The notes below the pieces were generated by a model. It saw only the letters and a list, made by a program, of their open reading frames with translations, had not been told where the DNA came from and made no database searches. A stretch of DNA of 64,000 nucleotides from Crambe crambe (lineage: Eukaryota; Porifera; Demospongiae; Poecilosclerida; Crambeidae): contig OZ004595.1 in assembly GCA_963924555.1 (NCBI GenBank), positions 5,698,599-5,762,598 on the forward strand. The letters run 5' to 3'. Made by a program: the position numbers and the translations under genes. This document shows positions 52,994 to 63,122 of the stretch, in pieces (the stretch's first letter is position 1; each line of letters begins with the position of its first letter).

Positions 52994-54403
52994 ATGTCTG
53001 ACTCCACAGAATCCAAGGTGAACCTCTCCAGCAACGAAGTCATCTCTCCTACCACCGGGAAGCCAGTAAAGATACCTCAACACGAAATCCTTGGCAAATG
53101 CAGGAATGTAACTGAGTTTGAGAAGCTGAATAGAATAGGAGAAGGCACTTATGGAATAGTGTATAGAGCCCGTGACCGAAAGACAAAGGAAGTGGTGGCC
53201 CTGAAGAAGATCAGAATGGAGTCTGAAAAAGAAGGTAAAACTTATCTACAATCAAAGCATATGGGAAAGTGGGATAATTCCAAATGGTTCAGAAACTACG
53301 AGACTTTTGAGCTTGAAGAAACTTGAGGTCTAGAAACACATCAAGCCATTCTAGCTAGTTGGACCAGAATTTCACCATGCAGGTGTAAAAAGTATACCAT
53401 TTCTTTTATTCAGGTTTGCCTATTTGCAGTGTACGTGAAATTGCTATCCTGATGCAGCTGGATCATCGGAACATAGTAAAGTTACGAGAGGTGGTTGTGG
53501 GGAAAGATCTCAACAGTATGTTCTTGGTGATGAGTTATTGTGAGCAGGACTTGGCAATACTGATAGACAACATGAAAACACCTTTCACTGAAGCCCAGGC
53601 AAGTTTTGGAATAGTTGGTAAAGGGTCGACACAATTAGAAGTCGGGCAAAAAATTTTTGAATGGTATTTCAAACCTTTCTTTTTCTCTGTAATATTATTA
53701 GGTTAAATGCCTACTTATTCAACTGTTGGATGGTGTGGCTTATCTCCATAGAAACTATATCATCCACAGAGATCTGAAGGTTTCCAACTTGTTACTGACA
53801 GATAAAGGATGCCTCAAGATTGCCGACTTTGGCTTGGGGAGAACTTTAGGAGTCCCTCCAAAGCCACTCACTCCCACTGTGGTCACTTTATGGTACAGAC
53901 CACCAGAGTTACTTTTTGGAGAAACTTCTTACACTAAATCACTAGACTTATGGGCCGTTGGTTGTATATTCTGTGAGATGCTTAGCAACAAGCCACTCCT
54001 ACCTGGCAGATCTGAATGCAACCAGATTGAGCTCATGGTGAATTTATTGGGAACACCTAATGACTCGATCTGGCCAGGATTCTCCTCGTTACCAGTTGCC
54101 AAGAAAATATCCCTGAAGAAACAGCCGTACAACAACATCAAGCAAAAATATCACTGGATATCTGATATTGGGATTAAACTGATTAATGAGCTGTTGACCT
54201 ATGACCCCAAGAAGCGAATCACAGCTGAAGATGCAAGGAGGAATCGATACTTTCGTGAAAAGCCTCAACCAGTGGAGCCTGAAATGATGCCCACTTACCC
54301 TCACCTCAGAAACTCAAAGCCACAGGTCCATCGCAAAATGCCAGACATGGAAGACACCAAGAAACTCCATCTGCCACCACCCAAAAAATTCAAAGCATAT
54401 TGA
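52994..54403 (+). CDS. CDK10: CDK10, cyclin-dependent kinase
   Basis: Three exons, 52994-53234, 53414-53598 and 53702-54403, give 375 residues (human 360). Gly-rich loop [20 protein letters not shown] with the catalytic Lys, [10 protein letters not shown] at the PSTAIRE/PISSLRE position, YCEQDLA hinge, [10 protein letters not shown] with catalytic Asp 166, DFGLGR, a T-loop with [15 protein letters not shown], and the CDK10-type C-terminus [21 protein letters not shown]10 pairs with cyclin M (FAM58A), phosphorylates ETS2, and has been linked to restraint of ciliogenesis. The family signature reads PICSVRE instead of PISSLRE. Intron 2 has a GC donor (GCCCAG|GCAAGT at 53599). The C-terminus ends in a basic KKFK cluster. 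Upstream residues 1-35 are family-variable. Confidence 0.95.
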
Positions 54404-54630
54404 CTTATAAAGTGTGCACGTGCATGTGTGATAAAATGTTGTGCACGTGGGCCCAATATCTGCCCCCCCCCCCATACTCAGTGCACATATGTTTTTAATA
54501 CTATGACAACTAGAATTGAACTGAAGCAAGAACCAAGATACTGTTGGTAAGAAGCACTTTTGCATAAAAAGGGGTGGGGCTCATGTTTGGAATGACGACC
54601 CTTCCCTAAACCATTCCGCGTACCAACCCC

Positions 54631-55456
54631 ATGCAGCAAATGCAAATGGAATACAAGCGGCAAGCTGTCACACAATTGAGTGATCTGAAGCCAGGTGAGG
54701 CAGAGAGAATATGTGGTTGTGTAGCATAAATCAAACCCCAGCACTTCGTCAGGAGCTATTCTGTATGCTTTTGCTACTGCAGATGAAGTTGACCCACTGC
54801 ATGTAGTACTAAACCATACAGCCTTCTGGAAGCCAGAGTATTTAGGTTTTTGCTGAACTCCCTTTTAGCATGTGATTACCTAATATTGTTAAGCTGATTC
54901 TCAAAGAACAGTTCAGCACAACTAACCAGTGATTATATTGTGGGTTATCTATGCAGGTGATCACTTGAGGGTTGTCAGAGGTACAACAGAATTGTCTTCT
55001 AGTGGTTTGTATGACCACCACATGCTGCTAATACAAGTAAGAGGTGAAAGAATTCTTATCATCCATTATACTGGAGATGAACAATCTAATTCGGCCAAAA
55101 TAATTGAACAGGAAGTAGAAATAGATCTCAAGATAGATGTACTTGAAATTCTTAGGTACTCCGAAACAGAAGAGGTATTTTCAGCAGATGAAGCTATCAA
55201 GAGGGCACGGGAACGGGCAGGAGAAGAAGAATATGGCTTATTTAGTAATAACTGTGAATGCTTTGTCAACTGGGCACTCACTGGGAAGAATGTTAGCAAT
55301 CAGTCAAATACTGGGTTATTGGCAGCAGGTGCTGGAGCTGTAGCTGGAGCAGTACAGGGTTGGTGGAAAAAAGATGGTTCTTTAACCACAGCTCTTCAAG
55401 GAGCTGCTGACGGAATGAAAAAGGGCTATACTTTCTATAGAGAGAACAGATCATAA
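54631..55456 (+). CDS. LRAT-domain protein (NlpC/P60-like thiol acyltransferase/hydrolase fold)
   Basis: Two exons, 54631-54694 and 54957-55456, give 187 residues. LSDLKPGDHLRV (16-27) opens the LRAT domain; GLYDHHMLLI supplies the first catalytic His (42 or 43), ILIIHYTGD the second His (58), and LFSNNCECFVNWA the nucleophile Cys121. The family consensus is NCEHF; here the fourth position is Cys (NCECF). A hydrophobic Gly/Ala-rich segment (LLAAGAGAVAGAVQGWW) follows and may be a membrane anchor, as in PLAAT proteins. Known members acylate retinol or transfer and hydrolyse phospholipid acyl chains; the substrate here is unknown. The gene follows CDK10 on the same strand with 227 bp between stop and ATG. 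Confidence 0.8.
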
Positions 55457-55910
55457 GTGATTAGTGTTTTGTGGTAGTTGTTATTTTTGTGTGCACAGTT
55501 AAAAATTTATTGAGTTGAAGTTTTTGACTTTGAATCCAAGTAGTTCTATGAAAAGTGCACCTCAGGCCCTCATATGCCATATAGTAAGAATGAAATGAAG
55601 TAGCTAATCTCCTGGGAAATTGCTAACTCATCTGAAAGGGGGTTGAGTTAAAAACAAACAAATAAACAAACAAGCAAAAAAAAACAAATAACAAACCCTG
55701 CATATGGGCCTGAGTATGTTATATTTATCTTCAGGGTCACTCTATAGGATCTTGCCCACTATTTATAGTCAATTGAGAGAGAGAAAATGATACAAAAATA
55801 TAAATAATGTTGGCTTGATAAAAAGCTAGCTGACTGAATGGTGTGGGACTAGCTAAATTGGCAGATTTGTAATCTACAAAGGGTGGAGCCAAAAAGAAAG
55901 ACGGCTATAG
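55457..55910. other. Convergent gap between the LRAT gene and the coiled-coil gene
   Basis: AT-rich 3' flanks with a short AAAC/AAAT-rich patch (55652-55700). No further feature seen. Confidence 0.5.
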
Positions 55911-57361
55911 CTACACTCTTCCAGACATGAATGCTTCAAACTGTTCATTTTCATACTCCATCATCACCTTGTTCAGAGCATAGATCTAGTGCATTAAATA
56001 ATCAATATCATATCAACTTCCAGAACTATTGCATTCTTACCTCTGCTCTCTGCTGTGCTTTCAATTTCAATATTGCTTCTCGCTTTTCCTTTTTTTCCTG
56101 CTCAGCTTTTAACAGTAACTCACTCTCAGCCACTTTTTGCACCTTTTTAGCTGCAAATAGTATTATCAAATTTCATGATGAAACTTTTGACTACTCACCA
56201 TGTGATAGGAGCCGATTTTTCAATTCTCTCTGACTCTATTTCATTGGAAAAAAAAATGAGAACGACTAGTATTGTATGAAGTAAAACTATATTATCAGCT
56301 TACTTTTATGTCAGACATCGGCGGTACATATTTTATCTCATGAAGTACTAGAAAAATTAATTTGAATTTATAAACAGTGCAGGCCTTCCCATTGTGGTAG
56401 CTATCAAATCTCGCAATCCCCCCACCAAACCCTTTTTTGTAAGATCAATTCAAGTAGGATAGGATCACTTCTTTTATTTCATCACAGTCCTCACTCTATC
56501 ATTGTATCACAATTTGCAATTTCGAAATGTGAAGGACATAATACACAATATAAAATCATTTCCCACAAATTTTCCACTGTTAAATGACTCACTAGATGGT
56601 GTGGTAGGTGGTACATCAGGAACACCGGTCTCTTTCGAGATGCTGGACTGTTTCTCTGACAGGTAGACAACTCTTCTGTTCAACTTTTTTGGACCAACAG
56701 AAGCTCCATAATTTTCTAACAGTTTCGTACTCAAATTTAAGTTCCTCATGTCTTTTGTAACATTGTCAACGCAAATATGTGCTTCCCTTCTGGGTGGGGA
56801 AGATATGATATTAGCTTTTGAAACTTTATGTAAGGGTACTGGTGTTGAGGTTCTGATGATGGGTATTTCACCGTAAACCTTCATCATCCTTATTGGAGGG
56901 ATATAAAGTGGATTTATCCTTCTCTTCCGATGTTTCTTCAGCCTGGCCTTGGTTGATGTGATTACTCTCTCGGCCAGCTCCTCACAACCAGTGTTGAGGA
57001 AATCTACTGAACTGCTACTTCTATGAGAATCTCCTAGAGATGACCCATCATCAGTGTGATAATCTTGTCTTCCTCTGGTTGATTTTGTCAAATTACTGGT
57101 ACTTTTTTCTTGATCTAACAAGTTATCGCATGAAGTACAAATGCTTTTTACACTGGAATGACTTAAACTATCTATAGAGGTATTAGCAGATGTGCTGCTA
57201 ACACTGATTTCGGCACTGGAGTAAAAGTGGGGCTTGTTTGATCTCCTTCTGGACTTGTATCTCTCGTGTCTTCTTGCTAAGAAGGAAGCAAGCGCTTGCT
57301 GGCTGTCTGTAATTGATTTCACCGGAGGAGAAATAAGCGAAGCTTTCTTCACTACTATCAT
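55911..57361 (-). CDS. Unrecognised protein with basic N-terminus and C-terminal coiled coil
   Basis: Five exons on the minus strand: 57361-56593, 56347-56304, 56235-56199, 56150-56041 and 55985-55911, closing in phase to about 344 residues. The N-terminal half is basic and Ser-rich (HERYKSRRRSN, STKARLKKHRKRR). A short patch, ILHEIKYVPPMSDIK, precedes SQRELKNRLLSH and a strongly charged helix (AESELLLKAEQEKKEKREAI, then LKLKAQQRAE), ending IYALNKVMMEYENEQFEAF. The C-terminal third looks like a conserved coiled coil; the rest looks disordered. I do not recognise the family. The start is uncertain: an upstream ATG at 57480 (MATSYYK, followed by a GTACGT donor) could be an alternative first exon joining near residue 22. 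Divergent from NIP7. Confidence 0.7.
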
Positions 57362-57591
57362 GATAATGGTGGAGTTGTATCGGGCTGTGATCCAGTGACT
57401 CGTATCATGATTGCTTGAATTTTACTATTGCAGAGCCATAAGTATTACGTTATACGTACCTTGTAGTAGCTCGTAGCCATGGCAATCGAGCTCCTCCCAC
57501 CTTTTGCAAAATGCGATATACGGACTAGGGCACGGAATCCCTTAGGATGCTTAGGATCGGATATCAGACCAACCCACGTGGCCGTGGCAAG
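57362..57591. promoter_or_regulatory. Bidirectional promoter of the coiled-coil gene and NIP7, with an X-box-like motif
   Basis: 230 bp between divergent ATGs. GTAGCCATGGCAAT at 57473-57486 matches the RFX X-box consensus GTNRCC-NN-RGYAAC at 11 of 12 defined positions. It overlaps a possible alternative start codon of the minus-strand gene, so the match could be coincidental. Confidence 0.5.
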
Positions 57592-58658
57592 ATGAGACCT
57601 CTTACCGATGAAGAGACAAGATCTGTATTCCAAAAGCTCTCCAAATAGTACGTTTCATTTCCAACTTGTGTAAAATAGGAGTTGTTGCGAGTTTATGGAG
57701 TTGGAATTCTTACAGTGTAGGTGACAATGTCAAACTACTCGTGGACAGACCAGATGGGAACTACTGCTTCAGATTACATAAAGATCGGGTCTATTATGTG
57801 AGGTAGGTAGATAGATAGGTGGGTGGTTGGCTTGAAACTATTTGACCCCATCATTCCTCAACTTTGACCTTTAAATATCAAAGGCCTTTCTACTTCAAGG
57901 AAATGATACTGGAATGTTAATGATTATTGTGATTACTTGCACCCAACCCAGTGAGATGATTATGAGGAAAGCCACAAACATTGCTCGGAAAAACCTCGTC
58001 AGCCTTGGGACTTGTGTTGGAAAATTCACAAAGAGCGGAAAGTTTCATTTGCAGATCACAGCACTGGACATTATGGCCCCTTATGCCAAGGTAAGATGGT
58101 AAAATGAACCTTTGACAACCTTCAATAGTACAGAACCTGCTAATAGGCATGAGCCAAAAATTCCTATGGAGTGTACTCATGGGGTTATCAATATCCATAA
58201 TACTATCAATATGATGGCTAGTTAAGGGATGGGGACATTTTTCTCCCTCTGTTCCTTTTCTTCTTGAGCCACCCTTAGCCCCATGCATAGAGTCCTTTTT
58301 TTAATTTTTTTAAAAATTTTTTATTCCTCCATACAGTGTAAGATTTGGCTGAAACCGAGTTCTGAGCAATCATTTCTCTATGGCAATCATGTGATGAAGT
58401 CAGGACTTGGTAGGATAACTGAGAGCACCGGCCAATATCAGGGTGTTGTCTTGTATTCAATGAATGATACACCACTGGTGAGCATTAATCCTACATATTT
58501 TATATTGCGTACATAATATATATTCTTTTTCCCTTCAGGGATTTGGTGTGGCTGCTAAGTCAACACAAGATTGTAGACATGCTGATCCTACTGCAATAGT
58601 CGCCTTCCATCAAGCTGACATAGGGGAATATTTGAGATCTGAAGATACCCTTGTGTGA
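57592..58658 (+). CDS. NIP7: NIP7, 60S ribosome biogenesis factor
   Basis: Five exons, 57592-57647, 57716-57802, 57952-58090, 58337-58477 and 58539-58658, encode exactly 180 residues, the length of the human protein. Signatures: [114 protein letters not shown] and [11 protein letters not shown]. The C-terminal half is a PUA RNA-binding domain. NIP7 acts in the nucleolus in pre-rRNA processing and 60S assembly, with SBDS/FTSJ3-related factors. AATAAA at 58867-58872 is a likely polyadenylation signal 209 bp past the stop. Confidence 0.97.
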
Positions 58659-59423
58659 TCTGGTCGTTATACACGAGTAAAGTAGATCTTTAAACACAAG
58701 GAACCATTTTTTCACATCAAGTACTTTCCATGTCAGTGATTCATTTTGCAGAGAACAATCCAATATAATATTTGCTGACTGTGTACAATATACTGTTGGT
58801 AGGTCCAGCTGTACAAGTAACCAAGGGCCTTGGGCCGTAAAGAGCTACATGTGTTTTGCATAGCTCAATAAAAAGGGCATGTCATGTCAGGAGTACAAGT
58901 GTGTATGTAGTAACTATGGCAACTAATTACAGTGCCTGTGGGACCTTATAGAAACACTAGGTTTGTTCTTTGCTTCCACTTTTTTGAAGTTATTTAGAGT
59001 GTATATAATTTGTGGAGCGGTTTATCCTCTTTCAGAGTGTCCTTCATCGGAGCCGGCTTGACACAAACCACAAAAATCTTAATACAGGGACTGCTGACAG
59101 GAGAACTCAAATGGGAATACCGCTAACTTGTCTTTCCCTTCATTTGTTCTTTGATTGCAAGATCTTGGCTTGAATATTGGGAGCCTGTGACCACAATTGT
59201 CCCTTGTTTGTCCCTCGTACTAATTGAGTCAATCATGGTAATTTGTTCAAAGTTAGTATGTCAGTACATAGTTATGGGGGGAAGACTTGAGCCAGCTCAA
59301 TCTTTAATTTAGCCTATAATATGACTAAAGGGTTGCTATGAATAAAAGATTATTATGAGAGGAATGTGTAGAATACAAATGCATGCCATCTCTGAATCAT
59401 TACTTCTGATGACATAACCGTGT

Positions 59424-59541
59424 ATGTATGGATGGATGTGTACATGCATGTATGGATGGATGTGTACATGCATGTATGGATGGATGTGTACATGCATGTA
59501 TGGATGGATGTGTACATGCATGTATGTATGTATGGATGTAC
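59424..59541. repeat. 24-bp minisatellite
   Basis: About four and a half units of TGTATGGATGGATGTGTACA plus TGCA. The Met-His-Val/His-Pro-Tyr frames on both strands are repeat artefacts. Confidence 0.95.
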
Positions 59542-60829
59542 ACATGAATCATTTGCTTCTTGTTATAATTTTTGCACTAACCAGTCAAAAATAACATTCT
59601 AGGAAAAAATTCATTACCTTTTAGTACCCTGATATTGTGTGGGTGGCATTCCATTTATTACCCCCAAGCAAGAGTAATTATGTGCAAAGACGCAATATGA
59701 GTACTGTATCCATGGTGAGTGATTCACATTCTGTGAGGTATATGAACCAAAAAGTATGAAACTTCTTTGTAAACAAAGTTAATGTTATAGAAGGACATGA
59801 TTCATACGAGCATAGGTCCATGGCAGGCACGAGCCAGATTGCTACATATAGTGCATCTTGGAAGCAGGAAAAACTTAGAACTGATTGTTGTGTGCATACA
59901 TGTGTGCATGTTGAAAATAATACGATTGAACATGGAATAATGGGAAGTGACTCTTGAATTACTAAGGCATCCATTATTACTTTGCTTCTAGCATGCTACT
60001 TACTGCAACTTGCATCATGCACTTTCCAAGGTATCCATAACTGGCACCCATACATGTTTGACTCGAAGCCTGATTATCAAAGGTGTGGTGGCCACTTTCT
60101 CTATAGACATACCATTTTGATCAAGATTAAGCATTGTACAGTCTTGCTGTCCATATCATTATTATTATAATTAATACTGTAAGAAACAATGAACTACCAT
60201 ACATAAACCCACACATAAATGGCTGTTAAGGATTAGCTCAAAAGTTGTCTTGTAGATGACCTCTGTACACCATGAATAGAATGTACGTCCTTCACCATGA
60301 GCCACATGTTACTTTCTTGTGGTATGTAGTTTATCTCTAATGTTGTGCCATGTCTCTCTAATTTCTCACCATGTCCTTCCATGTGGTGATCTCTCTCACT
60401 ATGTGGTACTAATTCTCTCTAATGTCTTGCTAATTGGCATAGCTAAAATAAGTGGTGATCATTCTGGGAATAATTCGCTGGCATGATTATTTTTCTGAGA
60501 ATATTCTGGAATGCCCAGGAATTACGTCGGGATACAATAATTGCATACATTCTTCTCTCCTGTTGTACCTGCATGGTGGAAATGTATGGCTTGAGGTGAC
60601 AGTGAAGGAAAACCAACCATGTATTTCCTGCTAAATGCAATTACCTCTATAATAGTGCACCGAAATTCATAATGATTATGTTCCTATCTCTACTGTATGT
60701 ATCGGGAAAAGGAAACAAATTCATTTAAATTAAGATTTAGTAATAACATAGTACTTCTGAATCTTATCTTGAGTAGGTATTTAAATGAGTGTCTGGTACA
60801 GAGTGGCCTCTTGGTGAACTTCCCCTGCA

Positions 60830-60852
60830 CCCCCCCCCCCCCCCCCCCCCCC
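60830..60852. repeat. Poly-C run
   Basis: About 22 consecutive C; exact length may be an assembly estimate. Confidence 0.85.
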
Positions 60853-61726
60853 TTAGTTGCATGAAACCCTGTTAATACAGTGATTGCAACTGGGCTATAA
60901 TTTTGGCTCATTTGTAAGACATTTAATATTAATTTTTTTTCTCAGAATTTATAGTTCAGTGCTGTCTTCCTGTTTTCAAAACCACAGCTGAAATTTTGTA
61001 GTCCTCAGTGCAAAGGAAAGCCTGGGGAACTCCCACTATACTGACATGTTGTGTAAGGTAGATTGGGGTAACTTGCTACAAATGATGATATCTCTGCAAC
61101 CGCTTTAACTATGAACAAGCTTTAAGAGATAGAGCAACTTTTCTAGTCTCTGGCTGAGCTAAAGATGATGGGTGTGGCTTATTAATTAATTGGCTACAAT
61201 TTGCCAATGTGTAGTATGTGGAAATCCCCTTTCAGGATAACTTGGGACACTGCATGTCCATGCAATTTTAACAAAGCTTAAACAGCGTGCTATGCATGAC
61301 TGAAACACAAAGATCATTATGCAGTATTTTCTCAGTGAGTAGAATATTGATAAATCAGTTAAGCAAGCGTTTGAAGTTAGTTGTTTGTTTTTGTTTCTTT
61401 TTTTTCCGGTCTTGTGAAATCAGCAGAGTGTTTAGGGCTGCTTATTACCAACAGAGTAACCAAAGCACTCTAGACTGGCTCCAGAGCATATTGTGTTTAT
61501 GTGTGCAAAATAAGATCTTGAAACTCCTAGTAATCTTGAAGCAAGATTGACTCCAGTGTCCCAAGTCACCCTGTGTCCCAAGTCACCCAGTTTCCCAAGT
61601 CACCCCATTTTACACATAAATTGGGAAATTAGATGTTTATAATTTATATTTTTGTTACAGCTTCACCTTTTACACTATTTTATAGGTATTTAAGTGATTA
61701 ATTTTCGTTGGTCTGTAGCTACTAAC

Positions 61727-61814
61727 CTCATCAAAAGCAAAGAACTGCTCAGCTGGCAAAATCATCATTTCAATGGCAATCAGCACACACTGTATACAGC
61801 AGAGCAGAGACACA
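61727..61814 (-). pseudogene. Orphan exon-like unit resembling the terminal membrane-protein exon
   Basis: On the minus strand an acceptor (CCATTAG) and a donor (GATGAG|GTTAGT) frame 88 bp that encode a hydrophobic span containing LLCCIQCVLIAIEMMILP. The gene ending at 63123 has PLCCIHYVAAIVVEIVIIIP at its window-edge end, aligned without gaps. No partner exons were found nearby. It could be a relic of a tandem duplicate or an alternative exon. Confidence 0.4.
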
Positions 61815-63122
61815 CTAATGGTGTGGTGTTAATTTCTTTATTGTGCCATCAACACTTCCAGTAGAGGGTAATATCTGTAGGCCACAACCACGTGATCTCA
61901 ACATCAACACCAAAAAAATTAATTAAGTTTGGCTTAGAATTGGAAGACCTACAAGTGTATGAGGTAGTCTAGCTGTGTTCATTAATTGCCAGGCCTATAT
62001 GTGCATGAGCTCATGCAGTCAGTAAATGGGTGGATGGCTGCACTCGCTTGCATCTAGACTGTAGACCAGACACAGTAATCTTTCCAAGTAGAGAGATGCC
62101 TTGATTCGATCAAGTCAAGAATTGACTCTTCTAAGTAGAGTTGTGGTGGCTACCAAGTGTGCATGCACTAGCTGTCTCCTTATGACACAGATATCACTGA
62201 GTTAGTGGCTATTATGTTCTGCACCGTTGTAGAGAATACTCAGTGTGTATGCATGGACCCTGAAGTGTGTACCTAACTTGAGGTTGAATAGCTGACACCC
62301 ACACTGTAAAAATAGAGCCTGTGTGAAAATGACACCAGGTGTGTAAAACCAACACACCCTGTATAACACTAACTGTGCTATACCAAACTGGCAAACACAG
62401 TAAAAGTGTCATAGAAGCACAGTTGAGTGTCATGGTCTTATGGAAGCACAGTTGAGTGTCATGGAAGCACAGAGGGTGTCAATTGCTAGTACACCCTGGT
62501 ACATCAGTAGGGTGAGAGATTTAGGTGAATCCACATTCAGAGAGGCTTAGCCTAGTAGCATGCCCCATTATTCTAATAACATTACCCTTGAAAGCCAAAA
62601 TGAAATTTATCTTTTATTGAGACTAGTATATTAGCTAATTATGTCTGAAATACCCTTCTATTCCACTCATTGTGGTTCCTATTTGCATCCTTTAAATCGA
62701 GCTACAATGGAACCTCATTGTGGACACTTTATTTAGGGAACAGCTTATTTTCCTCAATAGAGAGTCTTTAGAGGTTCACTTTGTATTGGCAGCATATATG
62801 GTTTGGTTCCTTGGAAAATGTCCCCAATAGGGTAGGGAGGTTTTTTGTTTTTTTTTGCATCCTGAATATAGAAGAGAGGTTCCGATACCAATTTCCATGA
62901 AATTCAGTGTTTAGTTATCAAGTTACAGGATGACATTCTGCAATGCAATATGAGCCATAATAGAGTCATAAATATACTACATATAAATGAAATATCTTCA
63001 ATGAATGAAACTCTACAATGACATGTGGAACAAAAACAATGGAAGGTATTAAATTGCAGAGTTAATTAGATGGTTGTTGAATTGCTGGTATAACAATTAT
63101 TATAGTGATATTAGTATGACAG
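61815..63122. other. Intergenic gap
   Basis: Contains a repeated GCACAGTTGAGTGTCATGG motif (62417-62480) amid ACAC/GTGT-rich sequence, and a MITE-like AATGGAACCTCATTGTGGAC piece near 62706. No gene seen apart from the orphan exon to its left. Confidence 0.5.

Larger units (their letters stand above)
58659..61726. other. Intergenic gap with repeats, no supported gene
   Basis: Holds the NIP7 3' UTR, a MITE fragment near 59010-59055 (TATCCTCTTTCAGAGTGTCC), a 24-bp minisatellite, a poly-C run and a short triplicated CCCAAGTCACC motif (61558-61608). Reading frames here are short and unlike protein-coding sequence. Confidence 0.5.

Noticed and set aside
57445-57633. 62-residue minus-strand frame in the NIP7 promoter as a separate gene
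   Set aside because: It overlaps NIP7 exon 1 and has no family match; at most its last codons (MATSYYK) form an alternative first exon of the coiled-coil gene.
61287-61550. 87-residue frame in the right-hand gap
   Set aside because: Runs through T-rich simple sequence, with no homology or splice support.
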